Shown here piece after piece: positions 10,501 to 18,412 of a stretch of DNA of 64,000 nt. The stretch is taken from NCBI RefSeq assembly GCF_025947305.1, contig NZ_CP110009.1:4133501-4197500 (forward strand), read 5' to 3'. The stretch is from Flavobacterium sp. N3904. Its GTDB lineage: Bacteria; Bacteroidota; Bacteroidia; Flavobacteriales; Flavobacteriaceae. The translations under genes were made by a program, and so were the position numbers. Every line of letters starts with the position of its first letter. The stretch's first letter is position 1. The notes beneath the pieces were generated by a model, which had not been told where the DNA came from, did no database searches, and saw only the letters and a program-made list of their open reading frames with translations.

Positions 10501-13500
10501 AATCAACAAAAGCATAAGTAGCTGCTTCAAAATCCAACGGAAGTATTGCTCCAGTAACCGGAACCGAACCTGCTGATTGAGTGATCTCGTCAAAAAGATA
10601 GGTTGAATTAGCACTGCCATCTCCTGCGGTTCCTAAATCAAATATGAAAACCATATCTGAAGCTGCATTATTTGTACTCACATTTGTAAAATCAAACGTA
10701 AGTTCTTCCCAAGTATTGGCAGTAGTTACTCCAACAGACTCTTTTTCAAAATTACCATTTGCACCTTCAAATTTTAATAATAGTTTTTTACCAGCAACTG
10801 GCGACCAAACTTTTACTTTGAATATTTTTTTAGTAGAAAAATCAACTGCTGAAGCCATTTTTAATTTACTTCCGGCCCATGGTTGACCTGCTCCTTTTAC
10901 CATTTGGGCAACAGTCGCTGTAGTGTTTATTCCCGTTTTATTTGGATTAGCAACTGTAGTAACTGCACCTCCGTCAAAATCTACAAAAGCAAACGTTCCA
11001 GTCTCAAAATCTAATGGAAGCGCTGGTCCTGTAACCACTGGAGGAGTACTTCCTGGTTGTGTAATTTCGTCAAAATAATAAGTAGAATTAGCACTTCCGT
11101 CTCCTACAGTTCCTAAATCAAATATGAAAACCATATTATCATTAAGGTTGTTTACTCCCGCAACGCCTGTATAATCAAAAGTTAATTCTTCCCAAGTATT
11201 GGCAACTGTTGTAGCAACTTCTTTTTCGAATGCTGCTCCAGCTCCTTCAAATTTTAATAATAGTTTTTTACCGGCAACTGGTGACCAAACTTTTACTTTG
11301 AATATTTTTTTAGTCGAAAAATCAACTGGTGAAGCCATTTTAAGTTTACTTCCAGCCCATTGTGCCCCTGCTCCTTTTACCATTTTGGCAACTGTAGCAG
11401 TAGTATTAATACCCGTTTTATCTGGATTAGCAATTGTAGTAACCGCACCTCCGTCAAAATCTACAAAAGCAAACGTTCCAGTTTCAAAATCTAATGGAAG
11501 CGTTGGTCCTGTTACCACTGGAGGAGTACTTCCAGGTTGCGTAATTTCGTCAAAATAATAAGTAGAATTAGCACTTCCGTCTCCAACAGTTCCTAAATCA
11601 AATATAAAAACCATATAATCATTTAGGTTGTTTACTCCTGCAACTCCTGTATAATCAAAAGTTAATTCTTCCCAAGTATTGGCAACTGTTGTAGCAACTT
11701 CTTTTTCGAATGCTGCTCCAGCTCCTTCAAATTTTAATAATAGTTTTTTACCGGCAACTGGTGACCAAACTTTTACTTTGAATATTTTTTTAGTCGAAAA
11801 ATCAACTGGTGAAGCCATTTTAAGTTTACTTCCAGCCCATTGTGCCCCTGCTCCTTTTACCATTTTGGCAACTGTAGCAGTAGTATTAATACCCGTTTTA
11901 TCTGGATTAGCAATTGTAGTAACCGCACCTCCGTCAAAATCTACAAAAGCAAACGTTCCAGTTTCAAAATCTAATGGAAGCGTTGGTCCTGTTACCACTG
12001 GAGGAGTACTTCCAGGTTGCGTAATTTCGTCAAAATAATAAGTAGAATTAGCACTTCCGTCTCCAACAGTTCCTAAATCAAATATAAAAACCATATAATC
12101 ATTTAGGTTGTTTACTCCTGCAACTCCTGTATAATCAAAAGTTAATTCTTCCCAAGCATTGGCAACTGTTGTAGCCACTTCTTTTTCGAATGCTGCCCCA
12201 GCTCCTTCAAACTTTAATAATAGTTTTTTACCAGCAACTGGTGACCAAACTTTTACTTTAAGTATTTTATTAGTAGAAAAATTTATTGGAGAAGCCATTT
12301 TTAATTTACTTCCAGCCCATTGAGCTCCAGCTCCTTTTACCATTTTGGCAACAGTAGCTGTAGTGTTTATTCCACTTTTGTCAGGATTAGCAATTGTAGT
12401 AACTGCACCTCCGTCAAAATCTACAAAAGCAAACGTTCCTGTTTCAAAATCTAATGGAAGCGTCGGTCCTGTGACCACTGGTGGTGTGCCACTACAAGTG
12501 GTTCCTACTTCATATTTAATGTATTTAGTAACCGATTGACCTCCTGCATAAGCAAATTTACATGCATAACTAATCAAAGAACCCGCTTTTTGATTGGTCA
12601 ATTTTGCCTTGAATATTTTACTTCCAACTGGATCATTAACTATTGCAGTCTCTTCAAAAGGACTTTCTTTCCATAAACCAGCAACAAGCCCATCTCTTTG
12701 ATCTAATAATTCAAAAGTAATGTTTACGTCTGTACCTACAGTTTCAAAATTTGCTTTATAACCTGTTGTAAAAGAACCCTGACTTGCCTCAGTCAAAACC
12801 GCATCACAAACTTGAACAGGTGATGGAACCGAAGTTTTCGAGAAAGTAATATTATCAAAGTAAGATACATTTTCAGTAGCTCTTGCTTGATAATCCAATG
12901 AGATATTCATTGTCACTATATCGGTTGATTCCAGTTTTCCTATTTGATTGTAAAACTCAAATGTTAACTCTTCCCATTCATTAATTTTAGTGTTTTTTAC
13001 TTTAATCTCACCAAGGGATCCTCCGCCAGCTACTGCAAATTTTAATGCAACATCACTGATAACGGTTTTGTAAACCATAATTTTCACCAAAGAGTTTTTA
13101 GTGTCTAACGTAAATTTACCTATATCATTTGTTTTACATCCTGCCCATGTAGCACCTGCAACAGTAGCTGTAAATTTACCAACAGTTGCTGATGTATTAA
13201 TACCAGTTGCAAAAGGATTAGCCACTTTTTCGTACCCTTCAGTTCCTGTGCCATTATCAAAATTTGTAAATGCCCAAGATGCACCATGCTCTCCTGTTTC
13301 AAAAGTAACAGGGGCATTCATTGCCATCGAAGCATCCACTTCTTTTACAAAATAAATATTATCCAGGTAAACAGTTGTTCCAGCGGTTACTGATTCAAAT
13401 TTTAATTCTTTTATACTTGTTAAATCTAAATTTGTGTAATCCGCTAAAGTAATATCAAATGAATTCCAACCTGATAAGGTAGGATTCACAGTAATACTTT

Positions 13501-14356
13501 TTTCTGTCCCAGTTGTAGGAACCAAAAAAACTTTCAAAGCAGTACAATCTGGAGACCATACATCCAAATGTAGTTTTGTCTTATTAGAAGCATCTACTGG
13601 AGTTTGCAGTACTACTCCCTGATAATTGAAGTTAGCGTATTTTTTGGTAGCATTTCCAGAAACAAGAACCTCTTCGTATACGGTAGATTGTCCCCAATTT
13701 GGATTCCAATTGGTTCCTGCTAAATCAGTATAAGTACCACCACTAAAAAGCGAAATCACGTTAGGTGCAGCAGCTGTTGGTGTAGGCGCAGCAGCTGTTG
13801 GAGCTGTTGGTAAAGGTATCCCCGTGAATTTTACATTATCAAAATAACATACATTTTCCGTTGTTCTTGCTTGGAAATCCAAAAAGAATATGATTTTTTC
13901 AATATCTATTGATTCTGCTTTTCCAATGTTTGCGGAACAGTCAAAAGTCAATTCTTCCCATTCATTAATTTTAGTATTTTTTACTTTAATTTCTGGTTGA
14001 GCGCCTCCATTTGCAATTGAAAATTTCAATCCAACATCACTAATTACTGATTTGTAAACCATAATTTTGACAATACTATTGGAAGCATTTAATGTAAACT
14101 TCCCAATACCTGTAGACTCACAGCCTGCCCAAGGTGCCCCGGCAACAAGAGCTGTAAATTTTCCAACTGTTGCCGAAGTATTCAGTCCTGTAACAAAAGG
14201 ATTTGCTACTTTTTCATATCCGATACCAATTGAATTTTCAAAAGATGCAAAAGTCCAATCGGCTCCTTGCTGTCCCGTTTCAAAGGTAATAGGCGCATTT
14301 TGTGAAAATCCCAATGCAAATAGCATTAAAAAAATCAACAAAGTAATTTTTTTCAT
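7553..14356 (-). CDS. Giant T9SS-secreted modular protein made of beta-sandwich binding-type modules
   Basis: 2267 residues with a signal peptide (1-19). Modules in order: FETG-type module (20-185), Pro/Thr/Ala linker, NWGQ-type module (about 205-345), second FETG module (346-505), a Cys-containing module (507-630), five tandem modules of about 160 residues starting LPLDFETG (633-1425), another FETG module (1428-1590), a second NWGQ-type module (about 1605-1770, WCQCWGQ), an LPVTFDD module (1778-1945), an Ig-like putative domain (1948-2033), an SprB-like beta region and a T9SS type A sorting tail (FPNPTSG at about 2194). Modules of this look are usually carbohydrate-binding appendages of glycoside hydrolases, yet I see no catalytic domain. 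It is first in a two-gene unit with the FN3 lipoprotein and has the shared 22-bp element upstream. Ligand unknown. Confidence 0.88.
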   Translation of the reverse strand: MKKITLLIFLMLFALGFSQNAPITFETGQQGADWTFASFENSIGIGYEKVANPFVTGLNTSATVGKFTALVAGAPWAGCESTGIGKFTLNASNSIVKIMVYKSVISDVGLKFSIANGGAQPEIKVKNTKINEWEELTFDCSANIGKAESIDIEKIIFFLDFQARTTENVCYFDNVKFTGIPLPTAPTAAAPTPTAAAPNVISLFSGGTYTDLAGTNWNPNWGQSTVYEEVLVSGNATKKYANFNYQGVVLQTPVDASNKTKLHLDVWSPDCTALKVFLVPTTGTEKSITVNPTLSGWNSFDITLADYTNLDLTSIKELKFESVTAGTTVYLDNIYFVKEVDASMAMNAPVTFETGEHGASWAFTNFDNGTGTEGYEKVANPFATGINTSATVGKFTATVAGATWAGCKTNDIGKFTLDTKNSLVKIMVYKTVISDVALKFAVAGGGSLGEIKVKNTKINEWEELTFEFYNQIGKLESTDIVTMNISLDYQARATENVSYFDNITFSKTSVPSPVQVCDAVLTEASQGSFTTGYKANFETVGTDVNITFELLDQRDGLVAGLWKESPFEETAIVNDPVGSKIFKAKLTNQKAGSLISYACKFAYAGGQSVTKYIKYEVGTTCSGTPPVVTGPTLPLDFETGTFAFVDFDGGAVTTIANPDKSGINTTATVAKMVKGAGAQWAGSKLKMASPINFSTNKILKVKVWSPVAGKKLLLKFEGAGAAFEKEVATTVANAWEELTFDYTGVAGVNNLNDYMVFIFDLGTVGDGSANSTYYFDEITQPGSTPPVVTGPTLPLDFETGTFAFVDFDGGAVTTIANPDKTGINTTATVAKMVKGAGAQWAGSKLKMASPVDFSTKKIFKVKVWSPVAGKKLLLKFEGAGAAFEKEVATTVANTWEELTFDYTGVAGVNNLNDYMVFIFDLGTVGDGSANSTYYFDEITQPGSTPPVVTGPTLPLDFETGTFAFVDFDGGAVTTIANPDKTGINTTATVAKMVKGAGAQWAGSKLKMASPVDFSTKKIFKVKVWSPVAGKKLLLKFEGAGAAFEKEVATTVANTWEELTFDYTGVAGVNNLNDNMVFIFDLGTVGDGSANSTYYFDEITQPGSTPPVVTGPALPLDFETGTFAFVDFDGGAVTTVANPNKTGINTTATVAQMVKGAGQPWAGSKLKMASAVDFSTKKIFKVKVWSPVAGKKLLLKFEGANGNFEKESVGVTTANTWEELTFDFTNVSTNNAASDMVFIFDLGTAGDGSANSTYLFDEITQSAGSVPVTGAILPLDFEAATYAFVDFDGGVTTKIANPQSNGVNTSANVAKMVKGAGATWAGSKIKMATPVDFTTDKLFKVKVWSPVAGKKLLLKFEGTAGNFEQESTGVTAANTWEELTFDFTKVATNNAADFMVFMFDFGTVGDGSANSTYYFDDVKQASIPVAPSTNYLVSFETGSVIGSWNSFENPGQTGFEFANNPSKTGINTSDKVGKFTAVPTGQRWAGCETASGSIGTWELDATSTTVTMMVYKSVISPVGIKMATKFNGTTFEIKKNNTKINEWELMTFDISPFIKSGDATMINKFVVFPDFRSDTDPVRSSDVVLYFDDIKFSAKKLFEPDYVAPPVENPTVSATTPPVRNAADVKSIFSDVYAVYKAGNWCQCWGQSTVVSDVVIVSGDNARLLKDFTYQGITLPDGEVFNVSDMNKIHIDLWFNDAKSVSLALVQQTPGGSVEAALKFTPTQAGWNSFDFDLNSTTVPGVDLAKVFQMKLTSEKQGSNVFLDNFYFWKDASAVLAQMDLPVTFDDANVDYSLLGFGGAEGSTIVTDPTLATNKVAKVVKPAVSETWAGTTISAASGLGFKNKIPFSSTVTKMSVRIWSPDAGTIVRLKVEDHADKNHTIETESTVTTAKGWETVEFDFAKPVSGTSAINLAYNYDKATVFFGFGSTGTEKIYYFDDVKMVEVALEPVLSYGVTSQTYLVGKAIYPLAIINSGGLVPASGYSISPALPAGLNFDTSTAGISGTPTALSSATTFTVTGANSSGSASTTISIAVARDLKSNNFTIETTGETCLGEKNGEINIKALESHTYVAIINDKSYEFTTNSLRVFNLAPGVYTISISVKGDSYVQSFTAEVPKGSTITGKINKSSFNKLTVVMTEGTAPYKVYLDGEEQFETPFSTFTLDVNKESLLEVKTAKICEGTYTKKIEGILDSSAAFPNPTSGSFEIAIPTNRKEVVIDLYSLNSVFISSNSYPLENGTVKLSLEGQTDGIYIAKVYLETPSYLKIIKK
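10075..12463 (-). repeat. Five tandem 480-bp coding repeats inside the giant gene
   Basis: Each unit encodes one FETG module of about 160 residues. Units start near 12460, 11980, 11500, 11020 and 10543; the fourth is 477 bp. Divergence rises toward the last copy, and the middle copies are nearly identical. Confidence 0.95.
11166..12156. repeat. Exact 511-bp direct repeat at 480-bp offset
   Basis: Bases 11166-11676 match 11646-12156 without a single difference. Flanking mismatches are 11165 against 11645 and 11677 against 12157. Perfect identity, including third codon positions, indicates a recent unit duplication or gene conversion. It could also be an assembly artefact from short reads. Confidence 0.95.
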
Positions 14357-14378
14357 AAAGTTAATTTTTAAAGTTTCT

Positions 14379-14386
14379 CAAATTTA
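14379..14386 (-). promoter_or_regulatory. -7 promoter element of the giant gene
   Basis: Minus-strand TAAATTTG matches TAnnTTTG and ends 22 nt before the ATG. No clear -33 box is seen, as for susC. Confidence 0.5.
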
Positions 14387-14549
14387 GGAATGAAACAAAA
14401 GAACACTTAAAAAAACTACTATGTAAAAACTATACCAAATAATAAAAAAACAAAAAGCTAAAAAAGTCTCATGTAATTATGCATCTAAACCAATTATAAA
14501 ACCACTAATTGAATCAATACTAAAATGAATTTTCTATCCAATAAGCATA

Positions 14550-14571
14550 AATGTTGTGGTAATGTATAGGT
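14550..14571 (-). promoter_or_regulatory. 22-bp shared element, copy 2 (candidate operator)
   Basis: Identical to 3763-3784 over 22 bp, 163 nt upstream of the -7 box of the giant gene. Beyond the 22 bp both copies are followed, on the minus strand, by TTTATGCTT. In copy 1 this comes after an extra stretch of about 17 nt that forms the second arm of the regulator terminator. Confidence 0.6.
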
Positions 14572-14930
14572 AATTACGAAAACGATGTATTAAAAATAAT
14601 TTAAAATTATAACAAGATAAAAATAGTATTATCATATTTAAGCACTTTATTTTAAATTATAACTATTATTTACTGCTATTAAAGTTACCTTTTAAAATGA
14701 AAAAATAATAGTTCAAGTAAAAAACACAATAAATTTGTCTTATCCATCTATTTTATTCGTATACAAAATGGTGCATTAGACTTAATAATTAAATAACTTC
14801 TTAAGCAACATTCCACCAAAGATGAATATAAACCCACAATAATATTTTAAAGCACGAACCCTATTATAAAAAAGGCTAATAAACCAAGTTTTGAATATCA
14901 TTCTTCAACCATTCGCAAATTAAAATTGAG

Positions 14931-14938
14931 TACTTTTG
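14931..14938 (+). promoter_or_regulatory. -7 promoter element of uvrA
   Basis: TACTTTTG fits TAnnTTTG and lies 18 nt before the ATG at 14956. Its position argues against the TTG start 30 bp further upstream, which would overlap the promoter. Confidence 0.5.
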
Positions 14939-14955
14939 TGCAAATACATTTTTTT

Positions 14956-17751
14956 ATGCCAGCTGACATTTCCAAACTCGATCCGAAGAAAAACATCATT
15001 ATAAAAGGAGCACAAGTACATAATTTAAAAAATGTAGATGTGGCTATTCCCAGAAACAAACTTGTGGTAATTACAGGACTTTCAGGATCTGGAAAATCCA
15101 GTTTGGCTTTCGATACTTTGTACGCCGAGGGACAACGCCGTTATGTAGAAAGTTTGTCTTCGTATGCCAGACAATTTTTGGGACGATTGGACAAACCAAA
15201 AGTAGAATACATCAAAGGAATTGCACCTGCAATTGCCATAGAACAAAAAGTAAACACGACAAATGCCCGTTCTACAGTTGGAACCTCAACCGAAATTTAC
15301 GATTATATAAAGCTATTGTTTGCCCGTATAGGCAGGACCTATTCCCCAATTTCTGGAAAAGAAGTCAAAAAAAATACCGTAACAGATGTAGTCTCCGAAG
15401 TTAAAAATTTCGAACTTGACAGTAAATGGCTACTCCTTGCACCTATTCACCTTGAAGAAGGTCGTCAACTCGAAGACAAACTAAAAGTATTATTGCAACA
15501 GGGATTTGCCAGAGTTTTGGTCAATAATGAAATGGTTCGTTTGGACGATTTCACCACTGCAGAGCAACACACTCTAGATCACAAAGACATTTTACTTGTC
15601 ATTGATAGAATTATAGTCAAAGAGGAAGAAGAATTCTACAATCGACTTTCAGATGCGGTGCAAACTGCTTTTTTTGAGGGAAAAGGCATTTGCTATTTGC
15701 AAGAATTAAATTCCGACAAAAAACTTTCTTTTTCGAATAATTTTGAATTGGATGGAATTACTTTTTTAGAACCCAACGTTCATTTATTTAGCTTTAATAA
15801 TCCATACGGTGCTTGTCCAGTTTGCGAAGGTTACGGAAATATTATAGGAATCGATGCCGAATTGGTCGTTCCCAATACTTCCCTTTCCGTTTTTGAAAAC
15901 GCTATATTTCCTTGGCGTGGCGAAAGCATGGGTTGGTTTCGAGATGAATTGGTTAACAACGCCTATAAATTTGATTTTCCCATTCACAAACCTTATTTTC
16001 AACTAACCGAAGATCAAAAAGATTTAATTTGGATAGGTAACAAATACTTCCAGGGCCTAAATGCTTTTTTCAAAGAGCTCGAAGAGAAAAATTATAAAAT
16101 TCAAAATCGGGTTATGCTTTCCCGTTATAGAGGCAAAACCAAATGCCATGCCTGTAAAGGAAAACGCTTGAGAATTGAAGCTTCGTATGTGAAAATTAAT
16201 GGCAAAACCGTATCCGATTTGGTGGATTTACCTATTCAGCATTTGGTTACTTTCTTCAAAAATATTGATTTGGATGTTTATGAAAAACAAATTGCCAAGC
16301 GTTTATTGATAGAAATTAACAATCGCCTTTCTTTTTTAACCGAAGTAGGTTTGAATTATTTGACTTTAAATAGAAATTCATCTACGCTTTCTGGTGGAGA
16401 ATCACAGCGTATCAATTTGGCCACTTCACTTGGAAGTAGTCTTGTAGGTTCAATGTATATTCTCGATGAGCCAAGTATTGGCTTGCACCCAAAAGATACC
16501 GAACGTTTAATCAAAGTTCTATTATCACTCAGAGACTTGGGCAATACCGTGATTGTAGTAGAACATGATGAAGATATTATGAAAGCCGCCGATATGATTA
16601 TAGATATTGGACCAGAAGCAGGAACTCTGGGCGGTAATCTCGTCGCACAAGGCACTTATGAGGAAATACTGCAGTCAACATCATTAACAGCTAAATATCT
16701 GAACGGAGATCTTGAAATAAGTGTCCCCAAAAAACGACGCACTTTCAAAAATTTTATAGAAATAAAAGGCGCCAGAGAAAACAATTTACAAAATATAGAC
16801 GTTACATTTCCACTGGATGTTTTAACGGTTATCACTGGAGTTTCAGGAAGTGGAAAAAGTACACTTGTCAAGAAAATTCTTTTTCCTGCCATGCAAAAAA
16901 AACTAGATAATGTAGGAGAAAAAGCAGGGCAGTTTAGCGAAATAACTGGTTCTTTTTCACAAATCAAAAATATTGAGTACGTAGATCAAAATCCGATTGG
17001 GAGAAGCTCTCGTTCGAATCCTGTAACCTATATAAAAGCCTACGATGATATTCGAGAATTGTATGCCAAAGAAAAATTATCTAAAATAAGAGGCTATCAA
17101 GCCAAACATTTTTCTTTTAATGTCGATGGTGGTCGATGTGAAACCTGCAAAGGAGAAGGCTCAATAAATGTCGAAATGGTATTCATGGCCGATGTGCAAT
17201 TGCCCTGTGAAACCTGCAACGGAAAACGTTTCAAAAAAGAAGTTCTTGAGGTTGCATTTGACAACAAAAATATTCATGATATTCTAACGATGACTATTGA
17301 TGATTCCATCGCCTTTTTCGAAAAAAATAAACAAACAAAAATCACCCAAAAGCTACAGCCATTGCAAGATGTTGGTTTAGGTTATGTACAGTTGGGACAA
17401 TCATCATCAACTCTTTCTGGAGGAGAAGCGCAACGTATAAAACTTGCTTCGTTTTTAGTTAAAGGATCAACAAAAGAAAAAGCACTTTTTGTTTTTGACG
17501 AACCTACAACAGGATTGCATTTTCATGACATCAAAAAACTATTAAAATCCTTTGATGCTTTGATAGAGAAAGGTCATTCTATATTGGTAATCGAGCACAA
17601 TCTTGATTTAATAAAATGTGCCGATTGGGTAATCGATTTAGGTCCAGAAGGTGGCGAAAATGGAGGGTTACTATTGGCAGTAGGAACTCCTGAAGAAATA
17701 GTAAAAAACAAAAATTCGATTACTGCAAAGTATTTGAAAGATAAACTGTAA
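14956..17751 (+). CDS. uvrA: Excinuclease ABC subunit UvrA
   Basis: 931 residues, normal for UvrA. This is the damage-sensing ATPase of nucleotide excision repair. Two ABC ATPase halves are visible: Walker A GLSGSGKSS (41-49) and GVSGSGKST, and signatures LSGGESQRI and LSGGEAQRI. Zinc-binding pairs are CPVC, CHAC and the CETC...CETC hairpin near the DNA-binding insertion. I chose ATG at 14956 (MPADISK) rather than the TTG at 14926, because a -7 promoter box overlaps the first codons of the longer form. It stands alone, with a strong bidirectional terminator after it. Confidence 0.97.
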   Translation: MPADISKLDPKKNIIIKGAQVHNLKNVDVAIPRNKLVVITGLSGSGKSSLAFDTLYAEGQRRYVESLSSYARQFLGRLDKPKVEYIKGIAPAIAIEQKVNTTNARSTVGTSTEIYDYIKLLFARIGRTYSPISGKEVKKNTVTDVVSEVKNFELDSKWLLLAPIHLEEGRQLEDKLKVLLQQGFARVLVNNEMVRLDDFTTAEQHTLDHKDILLVIDRIIVKEEEEFYNRLSDAVQTAFFEGKGICYLQELNSDKKLSFSNNFELDGITFLEPNVHLFSFNNPYGACPVCEGYGNIIGIDAELVVPNTSLSVFENAIFPWRGESMGWFRDELVNNAYKFDFPIHKPYFQLTEDQKDLIWIGNKYFQGLNAFFKELEEKNYKIQNRVMLSRYRGKTKCHACKGKRLRIEASYVKINGKTVSDLVDLPIQHLVTFFKNIDLDVYEKQIAKRLLIEINNRLSFLTEVGLNYLTLNRNSSTLSGGESQRINLATSLGSSLVGSMYILDEPSIGLHPKDTERLIKVLLSLRDLGNTVIVVEHDEDIMKAADMIIDIGPEAGTLGGNLVAQGTYEEILQSTSLTAKYLNGDLEISVPKKRRTFKNFIEIKGARENNLQNIDVTFPLDVLTVITGVSGSGKSTLVKKILFPAMQKKLDNVGEKAGQFSEITGSFSQIKNIEYVDQNPIGRSSRSNPVTYIKAYDDIRELYAKEKLSKIRGYQAKHFSFNVDGGRCETCKGEGSINVEMVFMADVQLPCETCNGKRFKKEVLEVAFDNKNIHDILTMTIDDSIAFFEKNKQTKITQKLQPLQDVGLGYVQLGQSSSTLSGGEAQRIKLASFLVKGSTKEKALFVFDEPTTGLHFHDIKKLLKSFDALIEKGHSILVIEHNLDLIKCADWVIDLGPEGGENGGLLLAVGTPEEIVKNKNSITAKYLKDKL

Positions 17752-17776
17752 AAATTATTTAAAAAAAAAAACAAAG

Positions 17777-17814
17777 AAGCCATGACTCAATTCAGAAAGA
17801 GTCATGGCTTTTAT
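17777..17814. terminator. Bidirectional terminator between uvrA and the small gene
   Basis: A 12-bp perfect stem AAGCCATGACTC with a 10-nt loop. T runs on the plus side, and a long A run to the left gives a T run on the minus strand, so it serves both converging genes. Confidence 0.9.
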
Positions 17815-17840
17815 ATAATCTTTTTTATTTTAAAAATCTC

Positions 17841-18140
17841 TTAACCCATATAGCAATTTTCTTCAAAAATATAACCATCCTCATCAATTGCAACTAATAT
17901 TTTTTTTGATTTAGCCGAAACTTGAGATAAATACAGCCAAGGCAACGACCACATTCCGAGTGTTGCACAACAAATTAAAAAATTAAAAGCATGATTGACT
18001 TTCTTCCCTTCTTTTACTAAAACAGTAAATGGCATTTTATCATTTCTTTCTACAATTACAAACCCATTTTGAACTTTATTCGCTATAGTATTCGTAAACT
18101 GATTCAATTTTTCTTGATTAATAAATTGACTTTTCATCAT
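17841..18140 (-). CDS. Small protein of unknown function with a hydrophobic centre
   Basis: 99 residues and not recognised. The first half is polar (QEKLNQFTNTIANKV). Residues about 50-70 are hydrophobic with two adjacent Cys and two Trp (FLICCATLGMWSLPWLYL), probably one membrane helix. The end contains KKILVAIDEDGYIFEEN. Two adjacent ATG codons are possible starts. It is a single gene between terminators, converging on uvrA. Confidence 0.6.
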   Translation of the reverse strand: MMKSQFINQEKLNQFTNTIANKVQNGFVIVERNDKMPFTVLVKEGKKVNHAFNFLICCATLGMWSLPWLYLSQVSAKSKKILVAIDEDGYIFEENCYMG

Positions 18141-18412
18141 TTGAATATTTAATTAATTAAGGTTACATCACATCGTTGAGAATGTTACAAACTTAAACAC
18201 TTTTAACGAAAGGTACAATACCCACTTTTAGTGATGTTTAAAAAAAACAAATGCAAACTACTGTAAATCAATCTTTTGAATAATTAGCTGAATTTAAAAA
18301 GCAAGAATACTCGTTACAAAACCAAAATCAAAAATATTAACAGATTTTATCATACAAAATAAATTAAGCATTTGAAAGTATTGTACTATAAAAACGTAAT
18401 TAAATAAAAAAA

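Larger units (their letters stand above)
14357..14955. other. Divergent intergenic region between the giant gene and uvrA
   Basis: About 600 bp, very AT-rich, without any convincing gene. It holds the promoter and shared element of the giant gene on the minus strand and the uvrA promoter at its right end. Nothing else is recognisable in 14580-14925. Confidence 0.8.

Noticed and set aside
11199..12038. Two identical 119-codon plus-strand ORFs at 11199-11558 and 11679-12038
   Set aside because: They are antisense shadows of the duplicated 480-bp units of the giant minus-strand gene. Their identity comes from that duplication.
10075..12463. Regular repeats that might suggest a CRISPR array
   Set aside because: The unit is 480 bp, codes in one frame for a protein module, and has no short repeat-spacer pattern or cas genes.
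14926..14955. TTG start giving UvrA ten extra residues
   Set aside because: The -7 promoter box TACTTTTG overlaps these codons, and the ATG at 14956 gives the usual N-terminus.
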